DNA from: Bacteroidota bacterium
GTDB lineage: Bacteria > Bacteroidota > Bacteroidia > AKYH767-A > OLB10
Length of the DNA: 64,000 nt
Assembly (NCBI GenBank): GCA_016721435.1
Contig: JADKIC010000020.1
Location: forward strand, 1-64,000
Direction: 5' to 3'
The stretch's first letter is position 1. Every line of letters starts with the position of its first letter. The notes under the pieces were generated by a model. It made no database searches. It saw nothing but the letters and a program-made list of their open reading frames with translations, and was not told the DNA's origin. Positions 22,358 through 33,367 of the stretch are shown here, piece by piece. The position numbers and the translations under genes were made by a program.

Positions 22358-25300
22358 ATGAAACATCTCTTCTCACCAATAATTATTAAATTCAGTTATC
22401 ACCTTTTAACCTTTCTCCTTACTTTATTTTGCGGGGAAATTAAAGCGCAAACATCTTACCAGCCAACATCACCTTTTTCAGAATATGTCAAAGGGAAAAT
22501 AAAGATATCTATGGAATATCGCGTGGGTTCATCGAAAACATAGGTCAATATGGCGAAGTATACAATGAGCACCCCGAAATGGGTAAAATTATCTATGCAT
22601 ACGAAGGGTTTGGAATCCGTCCTGTTTACAGAAAAAGGAGTAATTTATTTACACAGAAAACTTTCCGGACCTACATTTAGCAGAAAAGGAAATAGAGGAA
22701 CACAAGAAAAAGCATAAGAAGAAAGAAGAAGAAATTGAAGAGTTGAATTTAAGCAACAAGTCAATTACGATTACATGGGCGGATGCGAATAAAGATGTAG
22801 AATTTATTGCTGAACACCCTTCCAATGACTACCACACCTATGGCCTATCGGATGGAAAAGCAAGAGCTTTCAGCAAGATTACTTACAAAAACTTATATGA
22901 GGGAATTGATCTTGTTTACCACTTTGAAGATGGCAAAAATGACGGATACGAATACAGCTTAATTGTCAAGCCGAATGCTGATTTGCAAAAAGTTAAAATG
23001 CGGATTGGTGGAGATTTGAAAAGACTCCATATTGACAAAAACGGAAACTTAGTCTTAAAATCAGCTGCAGGAAAAACTATTGAATCCATTCCGGTTTCCT
23101 ATTATGGTGATGAGATATCATCCAATTCAAGAAACGTTGCTCCAATTCTTACTTCGTTTGAAATTTCCAATCGTTCAATTCGCTTCAAACTACCGGCAAA
23201 TTATAACAAGTCAAAAGGTATCATCATCGACCCTTTTGTTTCAGGAACTACGAATTTAACAGGTATTGGTGTAAATGCAGGTTTAGCGAAAGATGTTGAC
23301 TTTGATTATGCAGGAAATGTTTATGTAACCGGAGGCGGGAATGGATCCAGTTATAAACTTGCAAAATATGATCCAACAGGAACCTTACTCTGGACATTCA
23401 GTGGAACATTGACCATTCCGTCATGGACGTTTGGAACCTATTACGGCGGTTGGGTAGTTGATAAAAACACCGGACATATCTACCTTGGACAAGGATTCGC
23501 TCCAGCCGGTGGACATCGGGTGATCAGAATAAATACTACCGGTGTTTATGACAACTACATCTCCACTGCCAATGGAAGTTTTCTCGAAAACTGGAAAATG
23601 TACTGGAGCTGCAACAGCGGAACTCCACAGTTATTAATTGCCGGAGGAGGAACCAATTCGAACATCAATTTTGGTATTCTATCTCCACCTGCAACCGCAA
23701 TTTCTTCGGTCAATGTAACAGGCATCCCTTATGGGAGTGGAGGCTGGGCTCAGGATATTTCAGATGTAATTATTGACCCTGCAACAAATGCGCTGTACAC
23801 CATTTATGGTTCACTTTATGGAACACCATCTTTATCCAATAAAATTTATAAAAACAATCCCCCCTATAGTGGCGCATCAGTAGCATGGAATGTACCATCA
23901 GGTTTTGTTGCGATTCAGGAAATTGCCAACCGCCCATATTTAACAGGACCGGAGATTGACAATTCCAGTAATGTTTTCGCCATAAACTCCTCCTATCTTT
24001 TCTACTGGGATGGTAAAAATTTAAAAGCCTTCAACAAAGCAACTGGAGCAGGAGTGGGTACACCACTATCTGTTGCAGGAAATACTTTGCTTATGAGCGG
24101 AGGTATTATAGCAGATGAATGCAACAACATATTTGTTGGTTTTCCTAACGGAACAATAAAAGTGTATTTCTTTAACGGCTCTACTTTTGATGATGCCTCT
24201 AAACCTGACATTCTGATTCCAGGATTCACCACAAGTGCTGTATACGATCTCGCTTTCTTTGAAACCCAAAAAACCTGTATGCTTCCGGAAAAGGATTTGT
24301 TGGTTCATTTGATCTAACCTCCTATGGATGTGCCAATGCTTCGTTTACTTTAAATGTAACTTCCAGCTGCGGAACATTAACCGCAAGCAGTTCATTGACG
24401 CCAACTCCACCGGCAGGGGCAACTATTACATATGTATTATTGAGCGGTACTACTCAAATCTCCAGCAATACAACGGGCATCTTTTCCGGTTTAAGTCCGA
24501 ATGTAAATTACACAGTAAAAGCAACCATCAATCAAGCATGCGGTGGTGTTGTAACAACAACAAATTTCACATTGCCCGGACCAGCAATTGTGCCTTTAAT
24601 AACAAACACCAGCTGCGGTACAAATAATGGATCTGTAACTATCACTGTCGCCGGTGGTGTAGCGCCTTATACCTATAGTACTGATGGTGTTACTTTTCAA
24701 CCTTCAAATTCTTTCACCGGACTTGCAGCAGGATTATATACGCTCACTGTAAAAGACGCTAACAATTGCAGCAATACCTTACCAATAAACATCATTAATT
24801 CCAATGGACCAACAGTTGCCTTTACAAAAACTGATGCTATTTGTGGAAGCAGTACCGGTTCAATTACTGCCATCGGAGCAGGTGGAGTGGCTCCTTTAAC
24901 ATATAGTATAAACGGTTCCACTTTCCAGACTGCCAATCTTTTTCCCGGCGTGGCTGCTGGGACATACACTCTTACCATAAAAGATGCCACAGGCTGTTCG
25001 AATGTAACAAGCGTACAAATATTAAACAGTGCCGGACCCTCTGCCACTGCCATTCCTGCAGCTACTTTCTGCAACAGCAGCAATGGAAGTATTACTGTAA
25101 TTGCAACCGGAGGTGCGGCACCTCTGGAATACAGTATCAATGCCAATATCTATCAGCCGGGAAATACTTTTACCGGTTTGCCTGCTGCAAGTTACACCGT
25201 AACCATTCGCGATGCCAATGGGTGCCTGAGCACAACAAGTGCAATTATTGCAAACTCTGCAGGGCCAACTTTAACAGCAACGGCGGTTACGGCTTCCTGC

Positions 25301-28300
25301 AATAATTCAAATGGAAGCATTACGGCTAATTCAACAGGGGGTGTGCCACCACTGCAATATAGTATTAACGGTAGCACCTATCAGTCAGGAAATGTATTTA
25401 CCGGATTAGTGGCTGGCAGCTATAGTGTGTATGTTAAAGATGCAAACAACTGTATAACCAATGCTACAGCAACGATTAGCTCAACAGGAGGGCCGACTGT
25501 ATCGGGGACATCAGTGGCTTCTTCCTGTGCTGCGAACACAGGTACCATCACAGCGAGTGGGACGGGAGGTGCAGGAGCATTGCAATACAGCATTAACGCG
25601 ATAAATTTTCAGGCCAGTACCTTATTTAACGGACTCGCACCGGGAAGTTATACGTTATATGTTAGAGATGCAGGTGGGTGCATGGGAGCAACGATAGTTA
25701 TTGTTACTGCATTAGCCGGACCAACACTCACCACTACCACACCAGCAGGTTGCAATCAAACCAATGGAGTAATTACTGTAAATGGATCCTCCGGTACTTT
25801 GCCATACACCTACAGTATAAACAATGGAACAACTTATCAGGTCGGAAATACATTCTCCGGATTGGGTGTTGGTCTTACACAGTTATAATCAAGATGCAAA
25901 CGGATGCACTGCAACAAGTACTACGTTTTTGAATAATATTTCAGGACTGAGTATTCAAGTGGCTAACACTTCCAGCGCCTGTTTTGCAAACAATGGAAGT
26001 ATTTCACTCACCGGCACCGGTGGAATAGCACCGCTTCAATACAGTATAAATGGTACAATCTATCAGAGTTCAGCAGTATTTACCGGTCTTGCAGGAGGAA
26101 CTTATACCGTATATGTTAAGAGACGCCAATGGATGTATAGTAACTGCCACAACAACTATTTCTATTGTTCAAGGCCCCTCCATCAATGCCACAGCTTCCA
26201 ATGCGTCATGTGGCGTGAATAACGGTGCCATCGTTGCCAACGGTACAGGAGGTGTTGCCCCCTTACAATACAGCATCAATGGATCCACTTATCAAGCCGG
26301 AAATACATTCATCAATGTTGCACCGGGAACATACACGGTTTATGTAAAGGATGCGTTGAATTGCATTGGTACAACAACAGTCGTAATAACGAACACTGTT
26401 ACAGGTACTCCCATTAACACATTTACAGTAAAAGCAGATGACGCCTACCCCTGTAACACAAGTCTGGGAAAATCACCAATCCAGTGTAAATGGTGCAAAT
26501 TGTGCCGGTTGCACTTTCAGTTTAAACTTCGGACCCTTTGTTGCCAATCAAACACAGCTCTTTTTAAATCTTAATCCGGGTATATACTATGTCACTGCAA
26601 AGAACGCTGCAGGATGCACCTACACCATTATGGCGACTATAGGTATAGGTGTAAATTCTACCGCTTCTGCCGTGGTTACCGGAACACTCTGCAATACCTC
26701 AAATGGTTCCATTCAATTGACAGGGATTGGACCCAAGACTCCCTATCACGCCAGCATCACCGGTATGGGTGGACCATGGTTAACTTTTGATCCAACGTAT
26801 ACTTTCACAGGACTTGCCCCTGGCACATATACCTTGCTGATGGCGGATGATGAAAGTTTTGACATTGGACCTCCGATTATACCAGGTGGATGCATTACCA
26901 CCCAAACTATCGTGGTACCTTCATTAAATGGCCCGGCTATAGTTGCCTCACAAACAAGTGGAACGTGCGGATTAAGTAATGGAACTATCTCTGCTGTGGG
27001 ATCCGTAGGTTCCGGGGCATTAACATATAGTATTAATGGCGTCTCTTATCAATCTTCAGGAGTTTTTACCGGACTTGCTTCAGGAACATATTCTGTTTCT
27101 GTAAAAGATGCAACGGGGTGTATAAATGCAACTTCCGTTACGATCGGCAACACCGGAGCTCCAACAGTAACCGCAGTGAGTACAGCTTCAGCGTGCGGTT
27201 CAGGAAATGGAACTATTACTGTAAATGCAACAGGTGGTACCGCTCCTCTCCAATACAGTATTAATGGGACCGTCTTCCAAAGCAGCAATCTCTTTACCGG
27301 ACTCGCCCGGGAACATATACTGTAAGAACAGGAGATGCAGGAGCCTGCATTACCAATACTTCAGTAACAGTTTCAGCTGTTCCTGCACCTACGGTTACCG
27401 GATATACTATTTCTGCAACATGTAATAATAGCAACGGAGCCATTATCGCCAATGGAGCGAGTGGTGTAACGCCCTACCAATATAGCATTAATGGAACAAC
27501 ATTTCAAAGTTTAAATCAATTCACCGGATTAGCGCCGGATCTTATACCATTACTATAAAGGACGTGAACGGATGTATAAACAACAGGAATATCTGTTGGC
27601 AATCTACAAGCTCCTTCACAAAATCTTGCTTTTACTGCGGCAACATGCCTGAATTCAAACGGTACCATTACTTCAACGGCAACTGGTGGTACTCCTCCTT
27701 ATCAGTATTCATTAAACGGAACAACTTATCAGGCTGCCAATCTTTTTTCCGGTTTAACCGCAGGCAATTATACCGTTTATGTAAAAGATAATAATGGATG
27801 CATTCATACGAAGGGGATTCAAATTACTGCACCCAATATTCCTCAAACATTAACTGCAACTATAACAAATTCAAGTTGCGGACTAAGCAATGGCAGTTTA
27901 GTGGCTGTAGCAACAGGAGGAATTGCGCCCTTACAATACAGCTTAAATGGAACAGTATTCCAGGCTTCAACTTCGTTTACTTTAGTGGCAGCAGGAACCT
28001 ATCCGCTAACAGTTCGTGATGCAAATCAATGTATGCGCACATTGAATGTCACTGTTGCGAATCAGGCAGGGCCAAACATTAGCACTTCTTCCACCCTATC
28101 CTCTTGTTTCGCTAATGATGGAACAATAACTGCAACAGGTGCCGGTGGAACAGGTGCATTGCAATACAGCAAGAATGGAGTTACTTATCAAAGCAGTCCT
28201 GTATTTACAAATCTTGCACCCGGACCTTACACGATTACTGTAAAAGACACTAAAAACTGTCTGAATACTACTAATATTATTGTTGGTCGGGTACCTGGAC

Positions 28301-29044
28301 CCATTATTTCTGTTACTTCCTCTCCATCAATTTGCGGAGATACAATTATAGTTGGTCAGACGGGTGGCATGTCCGTTTATCAGTACAATATAAATAATGA
28401 TCCCTATCAAAACAGCAATGAATTTCCATGTAAACCAGGGGAACATATATGGTTCGCATTGTTGATGCAAATGGTTGCAAAGACTCGCGATTATTATTCT
28501 TCTGGTAATTCTTTGCCGATAGATCTCATCTCCTTCTCCGGAGAAGCATTGTACAACCACAATTTATTGCAGGGTTACAGCAACAGAAACCAACAATGAC
28601 TACTTCACACTCGAAAAATCTCTAAACGGTACTCATTTTGAATTCATCGGAACCGTTGATGGTGCGGGTAATTCAACTACCATTAAACAATATCTTTATA
28701 AAGATATTAAGCCTGACGTCGGAATAAGTTATTATCGACTGAAGCAAACTGATTTCGATGGCAGCAGCGCATATTCAGATATTATCGCATTGCAGCGAAA
28801 CAACAAGTCTGGTATTGGGTATACCTATAATGGAACGGACCAACAATTGATTGTGTTCTGCAATGAATGCACAGATGAAAATACTCAGATAGAAATAACC
28901 GATGCATTAGGAAGATTAATTCATAAAAGCGAATTCAACGGAAATCGTTCTACAATAATATCAGAACACTTCGCAAAAGGATATTACTTTATTAAAATTT
29001 CTTCACTAAAAAATGTCCTCACTTCGAAAGTTCTGATTTATTGA
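22358..29044 (+). CDS. Giant SprB-repeat T9SS surface protein (many frameshifts)
   Basis: About 2,200 residues when rejoined. Order: a signal peptide (LLTFLLTLFCGEIKAQ); a DUF7948-like N-terminal domain (FIENIGQYGEVYN, DLVYHFEDGKNDGYEYSLIV); a propeller-like region to about 24300 (DFDYAGNVYVTGGGNGSSY); roughly 17 SprB-type repeats of about 76 residues (pattern C..SNGSI...GG..P..YSING..YQ....F.GL..G.Y.V.VKD..GC); then a linker (LPIDLISFSGEALYNH, SYYRLKQTDFDGSS) and a type A sorting domain (IEITDALGRLIHKSEF). SprB is the gliding adhesin of Flavobacterium; similar repeats also occur in non-motile adhesins. At least ten frame changes occur (near 22540, 22620, 22710, 24310, 25880, 26120, 26445, 27305, 27540 and after 28420). 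Confidence 0.85.
24600..28500 (+). repeat. Array of about 17 SprB-type protein repeats (about 228 bp each)
   Basis: DNA encoding the repeats is divergent between units, so the array is a protein-level repeat more than a DNA satellite. Two units (about 26430-26930) are atypical: they lack the usual YSING segment and have a longer insert with CAGCTF and GGPWLTFDP. Confidence 0.8.
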
Positions 29045-29218
29045 TCCATGCATTATGAATTGTTCAAAGTTGTTGGGCAGTAATACAAACTAAAGTTGAG
29101 GTGGATTGCTATTCAAGAAATTCTTGCATACGCTATTAAGCCTGACTTTTCAAGATCATATTCCTATTAGGAACATTGTGGTTTAAAAGCCTTTGGTTAA
29201 CACCTTGCGAAAAACTCC

Positions 29219-29255
29219 AGGCCTCACAGATATAGTAGAATCTTCTGTGAGGCCT
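29219..29255 (+). terminator. Perfect 12-bp hairpin after the SprB-repeat gene
   Basis: AGGCCTCACAGA (29219-29230) is the exact reverse complement of 29244-29255, loop 13 bases, followed by CCTTTC. It is strong but the T-run is weak. It lies 175 bp after the stop of the SprB-repeat gene. The rest of 29045-29365 shows nothing I can assign. Confidence 0.55.
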
Positions 29256-29365
29256 CCTTTCATGTAAAAAGTATTGAATCGTTATATCCAGCTATCTTAT
29301 TCAACTATAATACAATTTGTTAGGAGATCATTATTTATTGGAATTTCAGCATGCTATCTTTTAAC

Positions 29366-29374
29366 TAATTTTGC
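29366..29374 (+). promoter_or_regulatory. Thiolase gene promoter -7 element (TAATTTTGC)
   Basis: A perfect TAnnTTTGC match 18 bases before the ATG at 29392. It also argues against the in-frame start at 29371, which lies inside the box. Confidence 0.55.
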
Positions 29375-29391
29375 ACTCTCAAATAAAAATC

Positions 29392-30569
29392 ATGAAAGAA
29401 GTCTATATTGTATCCGCTGTGCGTACCCCTATTGGAAGTTTTAGCGGAGTATTATCCGGAGTTCCGGCCACTCAACTTGGAGCAACCGCAATCAAGGCCG
29501 CACTGGAACGTGCCGGCGTAAAACCGGAGCAAGTGAATGAGGTGTATATGGGCAATGTTTTACAGGCCAATGTTGGTCAGGCTCCTGTTACTCAGGCTTC
29601 CATTTTCTCAGGAATTCCAACGAATGTACCCGGCACCACTGTGAATAAAGTTTGCGCTTCAGGAATGAAAGCCATTATGCTGGGGCTCAAAGTATCATGC
29701 TGGGAGATAATGATGTGGTGGTTGCCGGTGGAATGGAAAACATGAGTGCAGTCCCCTATTACCTCGACAAAGCCCGCAACGGCTATCGTTTAGGTCACGC
29801 ACAAATGATTGATGGTTTAGTAAAAGATGGTTTATGGGATGTTTACAAAGATTATCATATGGGCAATGCCGCCGAACTTTGTGCGACGGAATGTAACATC
29901 AGCCGTGAAGAACAGGATGCTTATGCTATTGAATCCTACAAACGTTCACAGGCAGCATGGGCAAAAGGTCTTTTTAAAGATGAAATTGTACCGGTGAGCA
30001 TTCCACAAAAAGGCAAGGATCCTATTGTTGTTTCTGAGGATGAAGAATATAAAAAAGTGGATTTTAATAAAATCCCTTCGCTGCGCCCCGTATTTGTGAA
30101 AGACGGAAGTGTAACCGCAGCCAATGCCAGCACATTGAACGATGGTGCCGCTGCGGTGGTGTTGATGAGTAAGGAGAAAGCCGATGAATTAGGAATTAAA
30201 CCTCTTGCAAAAATTCGCGGATTCGCAGATGCACAACAAGCTCCGGAATGGTTCACGACAACACCGTCAAAGGCATTACCGAAAGCGGTTGAAAAAGCAG
30301 GATTGAAAATGAGTGATGTAGAGTACTTTGAAATCAATGAAGCCTTCTCCGTAGTGGCTCTTGCCAACAACAAAGAGATGAATCTGAATCCCGAAAAAGT
30401 GAATGTAAACGGTGGAGCTGTTTCCATAGGTCACCCGCTCGGATGTTCCGGAGCAAGAATAATAGTCACTTTAATTAATGTTCTGAAGCAAAACAACGCG
30501 AAAATTGGAGCGGCCGGTATATGCAACGGCGGTGGCGGTGCTTCAGCAATTGTTATTGAAAGGATGTAA
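29392..30569 (+). CDS. Acetyl-CoA C-acetyltransferase (thiolase; one frameshift)
   Basis: Catalyses condensation of two acetyl-CoA or the reverse cleavage of acetoacetyl-CoA. Start MKEVYIVSAVRTPIGSFSG is the typical thiolase N-terminus. The active-site Cys is in NKVCASGMKA; after a shift near 29690 the frame continues SIMLGDNDVVVAGGMENMS. The catalytic NEAF and GHPLGCSGARI follow, and the second Cys is in GICNGGGGASAIVIE at the end. About 392 residues, normal. It stands alone, so it could serve beta-oxidation, ketone body or polyhydroxyalkanoate chemistry; the sequence does not decide. Confidence 0.92.
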
Positions 30570-30612
30570 TAAAACTTTCTGCCTCAATATTGAGTAAAAG
30601 GCCGAATAAAAT

Positions 30613-31605
30613 ATGAGCTACGGTATCTGCCCTTTAAGTCTTATTCCTGTCCGTGCGGAAGCTTCGCATCGTAGTGAACAGGTAACGCAGATGCTCTTTG
30701 GTGAAACGTTTACAATACTGGAACAACAACAGGATTGGATAAAAGTACATTTAAATTTTGACGACTACGAAGGATGGATTCAGAAATCACAATATTATCC
30801 TTTATCACTGACGGAATTTAATGAATTACAAAAGAGCAGAGTCTATCTGAGTTACGACCTTGTTCAGATTCTTATCAATCACCAGAGCATAACCTCCATT
30901 TTACTCGGCAGCGACTTACCCTGGTTTCGATCCGGAAACTGCAGAATTGGAACTACCAATTATAGCTTTGAAGGAAATGCCCGGCAATCGGATGTAATGG
31001 CCATCGGAAAAATGGTAGTTGAAAATGCTTACATGTATCTCAATGCGCCATATCTCTGGGGTGGCAGAAGTCCTTTTGGTATCGACTGTTCCGGATTGAC
31101 GCAAATGGCTTATAAGTTATGTGGAATCACTTTAAAGCGTGATGCTTGGATGCAATCAGAGCAAGGACAAGCTGTGCACCTTCTCGATGAAACTCAAGCC
31201 GGAGATCTTGCCTTTTTTGACAACGAAGAAGGTCGCATTACACATGTTGGGATTCTTGTTGCTAAAAACAAAATCATTCATTCCTCCGGACAAGTTCGGG
31301 TTGACAGCATTGACCACCATGGAATTTTCAATAATGAGTTACGAAAATACACTCATAATCTTCGGTTGATAAAAAGAATATGTGATTCAATTCATTTGAA
31401 TGGAAAGGGGCTCATCACCATTAAAAATGAAATCTTATGCAATGGCCGCGTTTCGGGAACAGGCTACAGGCAATGCATAAAGGGTTTTGGAAAAAGAAAG
31501 TCATTAAGGCTGATTAAATCTGCGAGAAATTTATCCCAACAATCCATGTTCAGGTTCGAGTACCTGCTCCTGAAGAAGTCTTGCGATAGAGGCATAACTA
31601 TTTAA
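30613..31605 (+). CDS. C40 (NlpC/P60) peptidase with N-terminal SH3-like domain
   Basis: A cell-wall peptide hydrolase. Residues 1-60 form a bacterial SH3-like domain (VRAEASHRSEQVTQMLFGE, GWIQKSQYYPL). The NlpC/P60 catalytic domain begins near residue 135 with the Cys in FGIDCSGLTQM, the His in RITHVGILV and a third polar residue in KIIHSSG. No signal peptide is visible, as in related Bacteroidota proteins. Homologues normally end soon after RLIKRI (about 31380). The extra 75 residues here are unlike the family and overlap the antisense NUDIX gene by 75 bp, so a frame error near 31380 that removed the true stop is likely. Confidence 0.82.
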   Translation: MSYGICPLSLIPVRAEASHRSEQVTQMLFGETFTILEQQQDWIKVHLNFDDYEGWIQKSQYYPLSLTEFNELQKSRVYLSYDLVQILINHQSITSILLGSDLPWFRSGNCRIGTTNYSFEGNARQSDVMAIGKMVVENAYMYLNAPYLWGGRSPFGIDCSGLTQMAYKLCGITLKRDAWMQSEQGQAVHLLDETQAGDLAFFDNEEGRITHVGILVAKNKIIHSSGQVRVDSIDHHGIFNNELRKYTHNLRLIKRICDSIHLNGKGLITIKNEILCNGRVSGTGYRQCIKGFGKRKSLRLIKSARNLSQQSMFRFEYLLLKKSCDRGITI

Positions 31606-32169
31606 CAAAGCCTTTTTAATTTCCGATTTATTCATCCATTGAACATCGAGAATATTCTCTTCATATTGAGGGACCGGAGTGGCAGTATCCTTTGTGCTCA
31701 TCAAAAACCAATAGGTCTTTTTGAGGACTTTACTTTCTTTATAAGGATAGGTATGAAAAGTAGTTACAATTTGCTTTGATAATTTAAGCATTCCAATTCC
31801 GCATTCTTCATACACTTCACGGATTGCCGCTACATCTGCTTCTTCGCCCGCTTCAATCTTACCTTTTGGTAAATCCCATTTTCCATTTCTAAAAATCATT
31901 AACAGTTGATGATTTTCATTGATCACCACACCTCCGGCAGCATGCATCACTGTATAAAGCGATTTGAATGTCTTCCATGTTTTATCAATATTCGCCGATT
32001 GCAAGACCATTGTTTCAGTAAGTAGATTCTGTTCAAAAGCGTCAATCAATACCCTTAGATTGCTTTTGGATTCATCCCCGCTCAGCTTCAGCACCATATC
32101 GGCGGAACCTAAAAGATCGTGCACACTAACAAAGCGAAGTAACCGTTCATTGATATATACATTATACAT
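31531..32169 (-). CDS. NUDIX hydrolase
   Basis: An intact 212-residue protein. The C-terminal two thirds is a Nudix domain with the complete box GKIEAGEEADVAAIREVYEE plus CGI (GX5EX7REUXEEXGU), which binds the metal and cleaves a nucleoside diphosphate-X bond. The first 65 residues (MYNVYINERLLRFV, LKLSGDESKSNLRVLIDAF) form an extra domain found with Nudix domains in Bacteroidota. The substrate is not determinable. It is divergent from pyrE with about 60 bp between starts. Confidence 0.87.
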   Translation of the reverse strand: MYNVYINERLLRFVSVHDLLGSADMVLKLSGDESKSNLRVLIDAFEQNLLTETMVLQSANIDKTWKTFKSLYTVMHAAGGVVINENHQLLMIFRNGKWDLPKGKIEAGEEADVAAIREVYEECGIGMLKLSKQIVTTFHTYPYKESKVLKKTYWFLMSTKDTATPVPQYEENILDVQWMNKSEIKKALLNSYASIARLLQEQVLEPEHGLLG

Positions 32170-32218
32170 AGAAGTAGGAAGGATTATTTAAAAGATTGGT
32201 ATTTTCAATCGAATGCTG

Positions 32219-32226
32219 TAGGTTTG
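32219..32226 (+). promoter_or_regulatory. pyrE promoter -7 element (TAGGTTTG)
   Basis: A TAnnTTTG match 5 bases before the ATG at 32232. It favours that start over an in-frame ATG at 32196. Confidence 0.5.
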
Positions 32227-32231
32227 TAATC

Positions 32232-32747
32232 ATGGATGAAACCGCTTCAAAAATAGCCGAATTCCTGCTTCAAATCAAAGCGATTAAACTTCAGCCCGAA
32301 CAACCGTTCACTTGGGCTTCGGGCTGGAAATCACCCATTTACTGCGATAACCGAGTAGCCCTTTCCTATCCGCGTGTCCGAACTTTCATTCGACAAGAGC
32401 TGGTTAAGCTCATCGAAAGCAAATTTGGGCGACCCGATTTAATTGCCGGAGTAGCCACTGCCGCCATCGCCCCCGGGGTTTTGGTAGCTGAAGCGATGGG
32501 CCTTCCATTCGTTTACATTCGCGCTTCGGCGAAGGATCATGGTCGACAAAATACCATTGAAGGAGAAGTTCAGGCCAATCAATCGGCTGTAGTTATTGAA
32601 GATTTAATCTCTACCGGAGGGAGATATTCTTTGAGTAATTACGACCACCTTTTGCAACAAGCCATACAAAGCGGATATGTCAGAAAAGCTGACCTCCCTG
32701 CACTTGAAGCCTGGAGAAAAAATCCCGAAAAGTGGAAAGGCATTTAA
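32232..32747 (+). CDS. pyrE: Orotate phosphoribosyltransferase with internal deletion
   Basis: Joins orotate and PRPP to make OMP in pyrimidine synthesis. Start MDETASKIAEFLLQIKAIKL; substrate loop FTWASGWKSPIYCDNR; PRPP-binding segment VVIEDLISTGG near residue 128. At that point homologues continue for about 40 residues (SSLKAVEAL-type helix and a beta strand) before SNYDHLLQQAIQSGYV; here the sequence jumps straight to RYSLSNYDHLLQQ. The reading frame is kept, giving 171 residues against the usual 210 or so. The missing part includes a core strand and helix, so this product would not fold normally. A deletion in the assembly near 32618-32628 is the likeliest cause. Confidence 0.85.
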   Translation: MDETASKIAEFLLQIKAIKLQPEQPFTWASGWKSPIYCDNRVALSYPRVRTFIRQELVKLIESKFGRPDLIAGVATAAIAPGVLVAEAMGLPFVYIRASAKDHGRQNTIEGEVQANQSAVVIEDLISTGGRYSLSNYDHLLQQAIQSGYVRKADLPALEAWRKNPEKWKGI

Positions 32748-32756
32748 AAGTTTAAA

Positions 32757-32806
32757 GGGTCCCATGAAGTGTATCGCTTTTCGCGATTCTGCTTCATGGT
32801 TTAGTT
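32757..32806. repeat. Interspersed palindromic element, copy 1
   Basis: The core CCATGAAGTGTATCGC, then TTTT, then GCGATTCTGCTTCATGG forms a two-part hairpin (outer CCATGAAG(T)/(G)CTTCATGG, inner ATCGC/GCGAT). It lies 10 bp after the pyrE stop. A near-identical copy sits at 53410-53460. TTTAAGG-type simple repeats follow to about 32850. Confidence 0.85.
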
Positions 32807-32936
32807 CAGGTTTAAGGTCCGTTTAAGGTTTAGGTTTAGTCCTTGTTAGGTTCAGTTGTCAGCTATTGTCCGAATATAGTGATTGCTAGTAGCCCGAAGC
32901 TAGCAGCCAGAAGCAAGTAGCCTATTTTTTATTGTC

Positions 32937-32945
32937 TACCTTCGC
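32937..32945 (+). promoter_or_regulatory. Promoter -7 element of the SRPBCC gene (TACCTTCGC)
   Basis: TACCTTCGC, a one-base variant of TAnnTTTGC, 27 bases before the ATG at 32973. Confidence 0.35.
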
Positions 32946-32972
32946 TTAATATTTAACAATTCTTGAATTATT

Positions 32973-33367
32973 ATGACACGCATCGAATCTGAAAAAGTTA
33001 AAATCAATAAATCTGCCTCTGAAGTATTTACCTTTTTAAGCAGCTTTTCAAATATAGGCTCTTTAATGCCGGAACAAGTAGAAGGTTTTACAACGGAAGG
33101 GGAAACCTGCAAGTTCACAATAAAAGGAATGGCAACATTGGGCTTAAAATATGAAAGTAAGACACCAAATTCAGAAGTGGTGATGACCAAGCACGAAAAA
33201 GGCTCCTTTTGATTTAAAGCTTATCTGCAAGATTGACGAACTTAGATTCGCAAAATGCTGATTTACAGCTTTTTTTTGATGCCGATCTCAACCCTTTCCT
33301 GAAGATGATGGCCGAGAAACCCCTGGCTAATTTTCTGAACTTACTGGTCAGAAATATCAGTCAATGA
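32973..33367 (+). CDS. SRPBCC family protein (frameshifted)
   Basis: A small START/Bet v 1-like protein with a hydrophobic pocket. MTRIESEKVKINKSASEVFTFL and the FSNIGSLMPEQVEGF region fit the polyketide cyclase/dehydrase-type family common in Bacteroidota. The frame breaks near 33200 and 33243 (A-rich and CTTAG contexts), after which ADLQLFFDADLNPFLKMMAEK and PLANFLNLLV complete the usual end, stopping at TGA 33365-33367. Corrected length is about 132 residues. The ligand is unknown. It converges directly with birA, whose stop begins at the next base. Confidence 0.8.

Noticed and set aside
24697..25377. Long antisense open frames across the SprB repeats
   Set aside because: They repeat with the same period as the sense repeats and encode no recognisable domain; they are shadows of the repeat composition.
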